Source: Stromatinia cepivora (taxonomy: Eukaryota; Ascomycota; Leotiomycetes; Helotiales; Sclerotiniaceae). From it: DNA of 64,000 nt. Shown in pieces: positions 48,215 to 58,604 of the stretch (within the stretch, counting starts at the first letter, position 1; every line of letters starts with the position of its first letter). The DNA lies in NCBI GenBank assembly GCA_014898415.1, contig RCTD01000002.1, forward strand, positions 1,302,001-1,366,000, in the 5' to 3' direction. A model generated the notes under the pieces. The model was not told where the DNA came from. It was given only the letters and a program-made list of their open reading frames with translations, and did no database searches. The translations under genes and the position numbers were made by a program.

Positions 48215-49941
48215 ATGAAGGCCCAAGTCGTTCTTCAAATCCTCTTGGCTACGGCCCATCTCGTTGCTGCGCAAGGCGGCGGCCAATCTGGAGGTAATGG
48301 CAATGGTATTGGTCAAGGCAACGGTCAAGGCAATGGTCAAGGCAACGGTCAAGGCAACGGTCAAGGCAACGGTCAAGGCAACGGTCAAGGCAATGGTCAA
48401 GGCAACGGTCAAGGCAACGGTCAGGGAAATGGTCAGGGCAATGGTCAAGGCCAAGGTCAAGGAGGCTAGTATTTGTAGCAGCCTTATAACCAGAAATACT
48501 AACTTCTTCAGGCTATTACCCACCACCAGCAAAGGAGACTTTGATTTCCACAGCTAGCGGATCATCGAGCGCCGGTGCCATTCAAGCGTCAAATTGCCAA
48601 TGTTACCCATGGGGTGATGGAGCAGGTCTAGATGCCAGTACCTTACGTAAGAGATCCGATTTCATGTTCTTCTATCCACTCTAGGGCTTTAACTAATACA
48701 TGGACTTTCAGAGGCGCAAGGTGCCAGTTCAGACACAGATGCAAACTTCATTCATATCATAGACACCACTCCCCCCAAGAAACCATGGAAGAGACAGCGT
48801 GGTGGAAATGACGGAGAGAATGAAGGACAAAATGGCGGGTGGAATGGCGGGGGGAAGCCAAAGCCAAAGCCAACAACCACAACAACAACAGTAGCGGCAG
48901 CATCAGCGTCAGTTGATGCCACGCAAGTTGGTATCAACGCAGCCGGTGGTGCTGGTTCCTGGGCAGGCCCAGGTGGCTCCAGCGCCTATGCTGGCCCAGC
49001 CACTGGTGCCAATTTCCAAGACATTGATGGAAGCTGCGTATGCCCTCCAGGTCAAAAGCCTTACCCCAAACCAAAGGACGGCGCCGGGGCTAGTTCTGCT
49101 CCTATCGCTCCAACTCCAGAAGCAACTGGACGACCTGGAGGCAACAACGGCGGAAACAATGGCGGAAACAACGGCAATGGGAATGGCAATAACGGCAACA
49201 ACGGAAACGGCAATGGAAATGGAAATGGAAATGGAAATGGAAACCAAAATGGCAACGTGAGGATACCCAATTCTTTTGAGGCCAAGAATCCCAATCTCGA
49301 TTTTTGCCTGACTTTGATATCTCACCTACTGCTATCTTCTCCTAATACCTCCATTGATGGGCAACTACTGACTGATTATGCTATAGGGCAACGCGAACGG
49401 CAATAAGAATGAAAATGAGAACGAGAACTTGAATGTAAGGGAATCTTTTGATCCTGCACTTCCTTCCCTCCACTGCTTTGTTTCTTTGTTTCCAAGAATA
49501 TTACTAATTTGCTCGCACCAGGCCAACATCAACAAGAACACAAATGTTAATGTCAATGGCAATGCCAACGCCAACATCGTAAGTAGACTTACTTGACTCT
49601 ATTCCACCTCTCTTGTCGTCCATCTTGAACAAGTACTGATTTCACAATGCGAATAGAACAAGAACTTGGGTTTCAACCTCAACAGTCTCACCAACAGCAA
49701 TGGATGGGGACCATGGTTCGGAGGAAGCAAGGCTGCTGCCGTCGCTGCAGACCCAGCCGGAACTGCTAGCCCCGCCTCTACACCCGCTGCCACCGATGCA
49801 ACCTCCCCAGACACCTTCGTTCCCGAGACCTCTACTGGAGATGCCTCCGGAGTTGAACAATTCACCGGTGCAGGAACCAGCATTGCCATCTCCGCATGGG
49901 GATTCCTCGCTGCCGTCTTCGCCATCGCCAGCGTTTTGTAG
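48215..49941 (+). CDS. GPI-anchored cell-surface protein with (GQGN)n repeats, 436 aa
   Basis: A signal peptide (residues 1-19) and a hydrophobic C-terminus (about the last 22 residues, after a Ser/Thr/Gly/Ala region) indicate a GPI-anchored wall protein. After the leader come 11 four-residue GQGN units (48311-48442). Two short Cys pairs follow (NCQCYPWG and SCVCPPGQ), then a Pro/Lys/Thr linker, a run of GNNG/GNGN repeats, and an Asn-rich segment spread over small exons. Five introns are inferred (48456-48511, 48647-48711, 49257-49386, 49435-49521, 49579-49656), with exons summing to 1311 bp. The first donor, GTCAAG, lies at the edge of the repeat and is the least certain. Function is unknown; structural or adhesive roles are only suggested by composition. 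Confidence 0.78.
48311..48442 (+). repeat. 12-bp coding tandem repeat, 11 units
   Basis: Eleven tandem copies of a 12-base unit based on GGTCAAGGCAAC encode Gly-Gln-Gly-Asn. Third-position variants (AAC/AAT, CAA/CAG) differ between units and cluster at the 3' end. Unit length is a multiple of three, so slippage would change copy number without breaking frame. Confidence 0.95.
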
Positions 49942-50851
49942 ATTGAGTATCAGTATACTTGATCCATTTTTTCGTTTGTCTCTGGGAATGCTTTAGGCCT
50001 TTCTTTCTTTTCTTTTTGATCACGGGTTTGCGTTTTGGTTTGGGGTTTATTTCAATTCATCAGCAAAACATCTTTAAGATTGGGTTTGCATATCATATTG
50101 GGGATGGGCAGACGAGGCATTTTTTGTGATTTTAATCTTTAATTGAAAAGCAGTTATTGTTTAACCAATTTGATACCTGTGCTTCTTTTTGGTGACTTTT
50201 TTTTTAATGCAAACGAATTCCTTGACTCTGAGACAGTTCAATGAACGCACATACCGATTCTTATAATGTTCATCCTTCGGCTTCATTTTTGATGAGACGA
50301 TCAAGTTCCATGCAGTCCAAACACACCATAAATCAGTCTTTGCAATATTACTCCATGAAATAGACCAACACTGCCACGTATGAATCCAAGCAGCCAGAGC
50401 CATTGACAAATCCAGTCCGTAATATCTATTTACTTAAAAAGCATAGGTGAGGTTGTGAGCGAGTATAACCGATATCTCCAAAGTTCTAAGGTTATAGCTC
50501 TTCTAGCTATCTTATGAAAGATATGTCACAGTTAGAAAATAAGTGCACAGAGCTTAATATGCGGGTTGTATTATCCATCCGGAGTGTGATACCCATGGAA
50601 TTTTGTGGTATTATCACTTATCATTTAACAATTTGATTTTGGCAGAAATTTCTTCCCGAGCTAGTCTAGATTACACGCTTAGCAGAAGGACCATCTCCAA
50701 TAGAAGTAGATATAGTCTCAAAGGGGAGAATATCATTTCAATCAATTATTCGTATTTAGACCCGACTAAAACCTCGCAAGAAGTAAATACACAATAAAAT
50801 CAAGACGGTACAGCTGTCACTCTTCATCCATCTAGCCCCTTATGTCAACTA
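49942..50851. other. Convergent 3' spacer
   Basis: The interval lies between two converging genes. It is T-rich at the left, and the frames at 50161-50409 and 50603-50797 are unconvincing. No RNA gene is seen. Confidence 0.45.
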
Positions 50852-52267
50852 CTACATTCTCCCACCCATATTCCACCCAACCGAGTCATCAGGATTATGA
50901 TAACGATTTACCCTTCTACCCTCATTGATATCCGTATCTTCCAACCACATCCTCAATTTCCTCGCCCTCGTCCCCTTCATCTTCTCCCCAAATTCCCCCA
51001 ACTCTGCTCCTTGAGGTGCACCATCATATCTACCATCCCTAGTATGGTGTCGCATTCTCTCAATGGCTTTTTTGTACAATCCCTCCTCATCAAGATTCCT
51101 CCAAACATTCGACGCATTCCACTGCGCCAACTCTCTAGGTAAAAGTCTCCTGTAAACTTTCTCTGAGAAATGTAACCATGGCGAGCCTTCCCTCCGCTGC
51201 CGCGGATTATCCAGCCAAGGTTTTTTCTCCCCCTCCCTATATATACGATGACCGAACATCCTCTTCACCCTTGGTTTATACTGCGGGTCACCAATCACAT
51301 TTGAGAAATACCCGCGGTACAAATCGATCACAATGACCATTGCTTTCCTCCACATTAGAAAATCATACTCATCGAGTCCCGCGGTCTCCAAAGGCTTAAG
51401 AGGACAAAACATTTGGACATCATGACCAAACGCCTGGCCTAGAGCATTCGTGCACACCCAAATCTGACTTGCCCTCTTTTTTTCCGTCGGTAGGTCAAGG
51501 ATGTCGAGTTGTCCACCCGATTGTCCAGCTCTACATTTCCAATCGGCGAGTTCTAACCATGTTCCATGGCGCGTGGGATCCACGCGGGAAATCACACTCA
51601 TGATATCTCCTATTCGGCGATGTTTGTCAGGATGATCCATTTGATCAAAATACTCTATCGTAGCCGCTCTGGGCGTGATTACCATCAAGGCACTCTCTGG
51701 TTTGACCTTGAGGTTCTTCGGAGATGGTGTAATATGAATGAACAAGTGAGTGAGGGCACTAATTCGCTGAGGCGGGAGCCGTGCTGTCGTCCTTATGTAT
51801 TCCGCTCTCTCTTCTATATAAGCTTCGGAAGGAGGGTCCGTAGGCGGATTCCAGAAATCGTGGGGTAAATAGGCCATTGTTGGATAATCATCGCGACGAT
51901 TCCGGACTGGTGAATGACTATTTACAAATCGGCATATTTGACGGATATAGGCATCTGTTACTTTAAGAATGCTCGCACCGATTGTGTCGGTGTATTCAAT
52001 GCTGTTTGGCAAATCCGGGATCGGCCCGCACCAGTGTCGGAAGTTTTGAAGATCCTGTATGGTCAAAGGTTTGAATGGAAGGAGATTGGTATCTTTTTGA
52101 TCATCAGTAGGTCCTGCAGGTGTCCCAATCCCCTCAATATTTGAATCAAGAACTTTTAGAGCTGCACTGTTTGGCTCGGCATATGTTTGCCTATGACCTT
52201 GGAGAATTGTTTCTCGGTCTTTAATTGATAAGATAGGTTTAGCTGGGTCTATCACTTGCTCTGCCAT
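50852..52267 (-). CDS. Hypothetical protein, 471 aa
   Basis: An intronless minus-strand frame with the composition of a soluble globular protein: many charged residues, regularly spaced Trp (about 13), and no membrane segment or signal peptide. Internal segments such as DPTRHGTWLELADWKCRAG and RELAQWNASNVWRNLDEEG look conserved in style, but I cannot name a domain or catalytic motif. The first 60 residues are polar and probably flexible; the C-terminus is basic with several Arg and Gly. The start is the first ATG, and the frame is closed by a stop a few codons upstream. It could be a lineage-restricted orphan. Confidence 0.7.
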   Translation of the reverse strand: MAEQVIDPAKPILSIKDRETILQGHRQTYAEPNSAALKVLDSNIEGIGTPAGPTDDQKDTNLLPFKPLTIQDLQNFRHWCGPIPDLPNSIEYTDTIGASILKVTDAYIRQICRFVNSHSPVRNRRDDYPTMAYLPHDFWNPPTDPPSEAYIEERAEYIRTTARLPPQRISALTHLFIHITPSPKNLKVKPESALMVITPRAATIEYFDQMDHPDKHRRIGDIMSVISRVDPTRHGTWLELADWKCRAGQSGGQLDILDLPTEKKRASQIWVCTNALGQAFGHDVQMFCPLKPLETAGLDEYDFLMWRKAMVIVIDLYRGYFSNVIGDPQYKPRVKRMFGHRIYREGEKKPWLDNPRQRREGSPWLHFSEKVYRRLLPRELAQWNASNVWRNLDEEGLYKKAIERMRHHTRDGRYDGAPQGAELGEFGEKMKGTRARKLRMWLEDTDINEGRRVNRYHNPDDSVGWNMGGRM

Positions 52268-53138
52268 TTTAGCTTAAGTGTGCAGTATAAAATCATAGAG
52301 TTTAGAAGAAGAAGAAGCATAGAAACAAGAAGTTTTCAACATTATAGTACTTTGAATTTCAAATATGAATTTTTCTACAAGACAAGGTTTGGACATGAAG
52401 TCTTTGTTATCATACTCAAATCTTTTATAAAGGGGTTTAATAAAAAGTCAAATCATTGTGAATGATAAAGACCATGCCGGAATTGGATTATTTCCAGATA
52501 TGCCTTTGTAATATTTAGCAGGACAAGAAAGAATTATGATGCTTTTGTACGACTTACCTAGTAATATGCACGCGAATTGGTAAATGCTTCCATCAATGAC
52601 CAAGGAGTTGTGAAATTTGCAAGAAAGGGAAATTGTAGGACGAGGAAGAGCTTCACACTAATGAATAGACATATCACTTGATCAACAATTATTGGAAAGC
52701 TTTTCCCAGTGGATAATTACTTTCTGATAGTCTATCAATGATGATGCAATTATCATTATCATCGGCTCGAAAGAAAGCTATGACTATTGATAAAATGATA
52801 AGTAAATCATCAAGATATCAAGAAAAATGTTTTCAAACCATATCAAGCCGTATAGATAGATAGATGATCAAGGACCCCAAAACTCGATTTTATTTGTACT
52901 TGTCAATTCTCAACTTCTGGTGGGGTTACCAGCTGAGAATAAGGTACGAGTTGAGTAATCAGCCCTATAGTAGAAGCCTGATGACTTGTCAAAACTAGGG
53001 TTCAGTAAGGTTTTGAGCCTAACCATGATATCTTCAGGGTACGCTGCAGAACATTCCTGGGCTGCAGACATTGATTACCAGTGAAACTCGTAAATAAACA
53101 TTGAGTATAACAAACAAATTACTCCTGTCCAAACTAAC
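52268..53138. other. Spacer between orphan gene and repeat
   Basis: AT-rich sequence without a supported gene. It would contain the promoter of the leftward 471-aa gene. Confidence 0.4.
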
Positions 53139-53329
53139 ATGAAAGAGTTCACCAGCCAAGTGAATAAATAGTCTTAGATCATCATCCTACTGTTTTTAGG
53201 GGCTGAATAGCTTATACTCAAATCCAAAATATCCCAATAATAAGAATTCTGTTGATATATCGCTTAATTAGTTAATTAGGCTTAGAAGTTCAATTAGCCG
53301 GTGCTCAGTTGGCAGGTGAACTCTTTCAT
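53139..53329. repeat. 191-bp inverted repeat, 21-bp arms
   Basis: The left arm (53139-53159) and right arm (53309-53329) are reverse complements at 20 of 21 positions. TAACAT-like sequence flanks both ends at slightly different distances. The 149-bp core is AT-rich and non-coding. It is smaller than, and unrelated in sequence to, the two other inverted-repeat elements in the window. Mobile origin is possible but unproven. Confidence 0.55.
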
Positions 53330-54042
53330 CTATGTATGTTAATTGCTTATCATAAAGCTAGTCTTTGCAATAGATGTAGAGATATAGAACAAGGACCGGT
53401 GAGATTCAGTGAGAAGCAAGTGATGGAATTAGATTAGGGATTCGAGATGTGACGGAAATTGACAACAAGGTCAAGGAATTGATGCAATTTTGAACGGATA
53501 CCTTGTTTCTAAAACACAATCAAGTGTTGTAAATTGAGAGGCAAACATAACAAATAAACACAACCAAAAATTACCAAGGTTTGTATGAAAATAACAGGTT
53601 GTGGCTTCCCTTGCATTATACACGGGGGAGTTAGTAGCTCCCATACTTGTTGTCTTCCATTCAAAAGTTATATTCTCGTATCTCCCAATGGAGTGAAGTT
53701 CCTCCTTGTCAGCTGAATGAAATAGGTTCTAAGATTATATGTCCTATGAAGAAGAACATAGAGGCAGTATTCATGTAACCTAAAAGCCCCCCAAGGCTTA
53801 TTGTTTTGAAAGAGTGTCGGTATATCGGTATATCGGTGTTTCGTTCGACCGTGCCATTTCTGTTGTTTTCCATTCATTTTGTTTTCCATTCATTACCATG
53901 TTTTGTATGGCAAATACCGATTTCCCTCTGTTTGTTTTATTCATAACTTCTATCAACATCTATTAAAAGAAAGCCATCAAGACACCAATACCTCAAAACA
54001 TTAATATCACGATACGATATAATCGTTCAGTCCACTTTGAAA
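53330..54042. other. Upstream region of the kinase gene
   Basis: AT-rich spacer with two consecutive short repeats, TATATCGG (53820-53840) and CCATTCATT/TTTTCCATTCATT (53870-53895). No gene is supported. Confidence 0.4.
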
Positions 54043-56535
54043 ATGGAGAGAATCATACAAGAGAACCCGATCCGGGAACAGTTGGATGAACAGTTGGATG
54101 ACTTCCGTCAGTCCCTTGATACCATTAACAATGAAGGTACTATATTGACAATCTGAGCTTTAACTATTGCTTGTTCTAATTGTTATCTAGATCTTCATAA
54201 GCTCTCTTCCAACCTTCTTTCGGTGTTAGTATCTCACAAAGCATCCGACCTACTACCTTCAAGAATAACGAACGGAAATCTGCGTCACGACCTGGCGGGT
54301 GCCCTTTACCGCGTCGGTATCAAGAGCTTCGATTGCAATCGTATTAAACCTCTTCTGAATGCCGTCCTTTCCAACAAACCTGATCAAGAGATCTGGGAGC
54401 AAGTTTACGAAGCTCTTACCGAATCCACTCCACCTCCACGATCGATTGCGTCCGTCTATCAGCAAACACCAAGCACTCATATTACAAGTAGCGTAGTGAA
54501 TTCTTCTGAGTATTGGGAAGATGTGGATTCCCTACTTAATCAAGAACTTGACAGGATATATGTTGATGTTCCCCAAATTCATGAAAAGTTTTTTTGGGGT
54601 GTGGAGAAGCTTGAAACAACTTCTCAAGCCTTTTTTGAGAAATGCAAGATAGGAACTGATCCATCTTTCTGTGAAGGATGGGCTGGATGGCCTAGTGATG
54701 CAGAGGAGAAGGATGTTCTTAAATGGTTGACAGAATTCATCGAGAAGCTGGCAACATTCGCACAAGGCCACAGATCGATTCAAACACGAAAGATTATAGC
54801 ACTGCCCGAAAAGCCGATTCCCAGTTCACACGCAGCCCGGAAGTTGGATATCGGCTTTGTGAGCCATGATGTGAAAGGTACAGAATGCGATTGGTCGCAA
54901 ATCATCATACCGGGAGAGCTTAAGAGGAATCCAAAGGCCGATATACGTTCGCAAGCATGGAATGATATTGCGAGGTATGTAAGAGAAGTATTTACAGCTC
55001 AAGATACTCGTCGTTTTGTTTTGGGCTTTACACTTTGCGGGTCTTTTATGAGGGTATGGGAATTCGATCGAGTTGGTGGGATTGCATCAGAAAAATTTGA
55101 TATCAATAAAGAAGGACTTCGTTTTGTATCCACGATCCTTGGATTTCTCTGGATGAATGAGGAAGAGCTTGGATTTGATTCTACAATCAAAACAGATAAT
55201 AACCAACGTTTTATAGAGATTGAACGGGAAAATCGGAAAGAGCGTCTTATCATTGACGAATTAATGATACGGGCATGTTGTATAGCTGGTCGGGCAACAA
55301 CATGCTGGAAAGCCCATTATGAAGAAGATTCTTCAATACCTCTTCAATACCTTGTTATCAAGGATTCATGGCAATACCCGGAGCGTGATGAAGAAGGAGA
55401 GCTGCTTTGCGAAACAACTAAAAAGAATTTGGTTAATGTTAGCCGCTACTATTATCACGAAACTATCCGAATACTTGGTGTGGAAGATGATATTACTGGG
55501 AATATTCGGAAGGGGTTGGATATCACAAAAGCCCAGATATCAGACTACCCGCGAAAACGGTCGGTCGTTTCTCGGAATACAGGTTTAATTGGTCCTTTGA
55601 GCAATACTGGCAAGAAACGATCATCAAGCCAAGCTAAAACGCTTATACCGCCACCACCCAGCAAGCGACCTCGTTCAAGGTCTTCTTTATCATCTTCAGT
55701 CACTATCAACAATGAGGCATCCCCATCCAGCAAGCAACCCCTCTTAGCGTTTCCTTCAGCATCTCCAGCCAATATCAGTAATAAAGCATCCCTATCCAAC
55801 AAACGATCCGCCTTAGCATCTCCTCCAGCATCTCCAGCCAATATCAATAATGAAGTGTACCCAAATCGAATACATCGGCGAGTTATTGTTTGTGATTATG
55901 GAGAACCTATCTATAAAGCACACTCACGAAAATCTTTGCTTATTGCATTAAAAGGTTGTATAGAAGGACATGAATCTTTATACAAGGCTGGCTTCCTTCA
56001 TAGAGATATCTCAATCAATAATCTGATGATTAATGAAGATGCAAAGAATCCTTCATGGTTTTCGTTCTTGATCGACCTTGATTTAGCTATCAAAAGGGAT
56101 CGAGAAAGCTCTTCGGGAGCAAAAGGGAGGACTGGTACAAGAGCATTTATGGCTATCGGGATTCTCAGAGGCGAAGAGCATTCCTTTATGCATGATCTTG
56201 AATCGTTCTTCTGGGTACTCTTTTGGATATGCGTTCATTATAATGGGCCAGACAAGTGTATTGGTCCAACTGCTTATGATAATTGGAACTATGGTGGAGA
56301 TAGCGATCTGGCCAAAAATAAAATGGGTACAATATTCGACGAACAGGATTTTCTTGAATATGCAGAACATGACTTTACACCATACTACCTGCCATTGGTC
56401 CGATGGGTTAATAAACTAAGGAGGGTGGTATTCCCGGACGGTAAGAGATGGAAAAACGAGAATCCAGAGTTGTACTCCAGCATGGGGGAAATCCTTGGCG
56501 AAGCTTCGGAGAACCAAGAGGTGGCAAATACGTAA
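54043..56535 (+). CDS. FunK1-type fungal protein kinase, 812 aa
   Basis: A member of the fungus-specific FunK1 kinase group, an expanded family of unknown targets. A 94-bp first exon joins the long exon through an intron at 54137-54190; the sum is 2439 bp. The N-terminal 380 residues form the usual FunK1 extension that contains the ATP-binding lobe fragments (PGELKRNP and similar). A Ser/Pro-rich insert with a duplicated block follows (about residues 505-570). The catalytic lobe has the loop GFLHRDISINN near residue 635 and IDLDLA near 665, where DLD replaces the usual DFG. Next come GTRAFMA and the DLESFFWVLFW helix, both typical of the group. All expected catalytic residues appear present except for the DFG change, which is normal here. 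Confidence 0.9.
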
Positions 56536-57635
56536 AATAGGTTAGAAGATTTAGGCTTTCTAGTGATAGGAGTGATGGTTTTCAAGAAGTATCGAGGTTT
56601 TAGATTATTATGACACGGTTGGAAGATACTTATTCATCAAAATTCTGGGAACTGCAACCCGTGATTATGGGTTAGCTTTTGGCAATACAGACGACTGCTT
56701 TCCATCGATGAAGAAGAAGCCTGCGTACCCCATCTGTGTGCGAATCTGATGTGGGTCTTTCTGGAAAGGGAAATTGCTATTGCTAGCGAATTTATGTTAT
56801 TGCTGGATTTCAGGGTTGAGAGTTGCCTATGAAAAGGGAATCTTTGGTGTTTGGTGTCTGTTTGGAGAATTTGGATAATTTGGATAATTTGGAGAATGTT
56901 TTGTGGTTTTTATGTAGTTATGTAGTCTTTATAATGTATGATGTATGTAGAAGCTTCAATATTAAGATATAGAATTGAAGTATTCCCAGAGAGTTCTTCT
57001 TTTACCATGCTGAGTGGATTGAGGTGAGGGGTGGTTGTTTTAAAATTAATGAGCACAGATGCTGCTGTGAGGTTTAAGCTCACTCATAAGGGCTGAGCAC
57101 GCTAATTAGTCAGAATGTTTTCGAGCAGCTTTCAAGCTTTCAAGGACTTCACTCCCCATGATTTGTATCCCCAACGAAAATCATACAGTACCAATCATAC
57201 TTTTTTATGCTTCACTCTTTGTCAATTAGATCGCATACATACTCATATTGTTGGTGGAATTTTTATGCCTTGGGCTCGCTTTTTGGGTCGTTTGTCCGAT
57301 GTTCTTCTCGCAAGCATCCTTTGTCTTTGCGCCGCCAATGAGAAGGTGATTGCAAGGCGTTTCCACTTTTTGAGTTCAACAAGCATATTCATTCACGGTC
57401 AAATCATTTCCATGCTAAAGATAACTTCCAGTTACATAAATCTTGAACTATTATCGACGCCACGTGCAAAGTATTAGCACACCCAAGTGGGAACGCAGAC
57501 GCTGGCTAAAACGATTCTTAACTCCAAGCAAATAGTTATGGGCAAGAGGAACGATATCCACATGCCGAAGAACGTTCTCTAATACCACTGTACTTCTTTG
57601 TTATCACACTAGGTGCCATTCCTGCAATTGCTACA
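56536..57635. other. Convergent 3' spacer
   Basis: The 1.1 kb between the rightward kinase gene and the leftward dioxygenase gene. A 120-codon frame at 57115-57477 lacks family features. Three short TTTGGATAA/TTTGGAGAA repeats are at about 56866-56896. Confidence 0.4.
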
Positions 57636-58604
57636 TCAATCGGAAGATCCCTTTGCGCCGGCGTTCTTGCCTGCAGTTGTTGGCTCAGCCAGTCCTTCGA
57701 TGGTGAGCATTGGTGTGCCGTACGCATAGTCTTTTGAACCATCTCGGTAATCAGCGCCGGGAATGCGGTGGTGAGTAGAAGGGTATCGCTTGGCGCGCTC
57801 CGAATAGTAGGCATCATGATTGTCGCCATCTATGGCTCGGTTGTAGGTCGCATATAGAACTCGACGACCATTGGTACTATTATTAGGACCGCTCCTATGT
57901 GCGAAGGAGGTGCCAAATATGAGTATATCGCCTATATGGACTCTGTTAATTTTGTTTCTATCTACTCAGATCAAAAGATATGTCTTACCAGCTTTGAGGT
58001 CAACTGGAACCCATTGTTGGGATTCGACCCAGTTCTTCTCGAGAGTCTTGTCACTGCTAACTGGAATGTCCATCTTGTGGCAACCCGGGACTACCTCCAT
58101 ACCACCATTTCCCGCGTGGGCTGGGTCAATTGCAATAGCAATAGACAAATGCTTGAGGTTACTGAAGGTTCCATATCCAGCACGATCGATATGGGCTGCA
58201 AATCCGCCAGAACCAGCAAACTTGTAGTTCACTGAACAAGTTAGCAGAAATTCAAATTTTTCATAAAGAGATAACTTACACTTGTCTTTGAACAAAACCA
58301 TGTGTGCTTTCGACAATTGGCTGACGATACTGATAAGCTTCCTACCACGGAGCAATGAGTTGAATCCAACGACTTCCTCCGCGAAATTCTCAACTCTGCA
58401 GAGCACACGCTCGCCCTTTTTGTTGATCTCATCGTATTGGAGATAACCACAGGGCTCCTTGACTCGCGGGAGATCTTGGACAGATTTTGCCAAGAGCTTA
58501 AGATTCTCAATCTCTTCTTTCGCGAAGCCATTGGTGATTACAAGGTAACCATGGTGCTCGAAAAATAGATGTTGCTCGCGAGTGACAACATACAAGGACT
58601 CCAT
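57636..58604 (-). CDS. Phytanoyl-CoA dioxygenase-like (PhyH) enzyme, 287 aa
   Basis: A 2-oxoglutarate and Fe(II) dependent oxygenase of the PhyH superfamily, which in fungi hydroxylates small molecules, including secondary metabolites. Exons 58280-58604, 57989-58231 and 57636-57931 sum to 864 bp. Iron ligands are His122 and Asp124 (AAHIDRAG) and His201 (SFAHRSGPN). The Arg pair shortly after (TNGRRVLY) is placed to bind 2-oxoglutarate. The GNGGMEVVPGCHK strand is characteristic. Without splicing, the frame from 58604 stops at 57966, and the distal ligand would be lost. The C-terminal 60 residues are soluble and end in a Ser/Asp sequence. No targeting signal is seen. The substrate is unknown; no biosynthetic cluster genes adjoin it. 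Confidence 0.9.

Noticed and set aside
48200..48532. Minus-strand frame rich in Thr-Val-Ala-Leu repeats
   Set aside because: It is the complement of the GQGN coding repeat and has no start context or family features.
57115..57477. 120-codon plus-strand frame
   Set aside because: No motif, weak composition, and it sits in a convergent 3' spacer.
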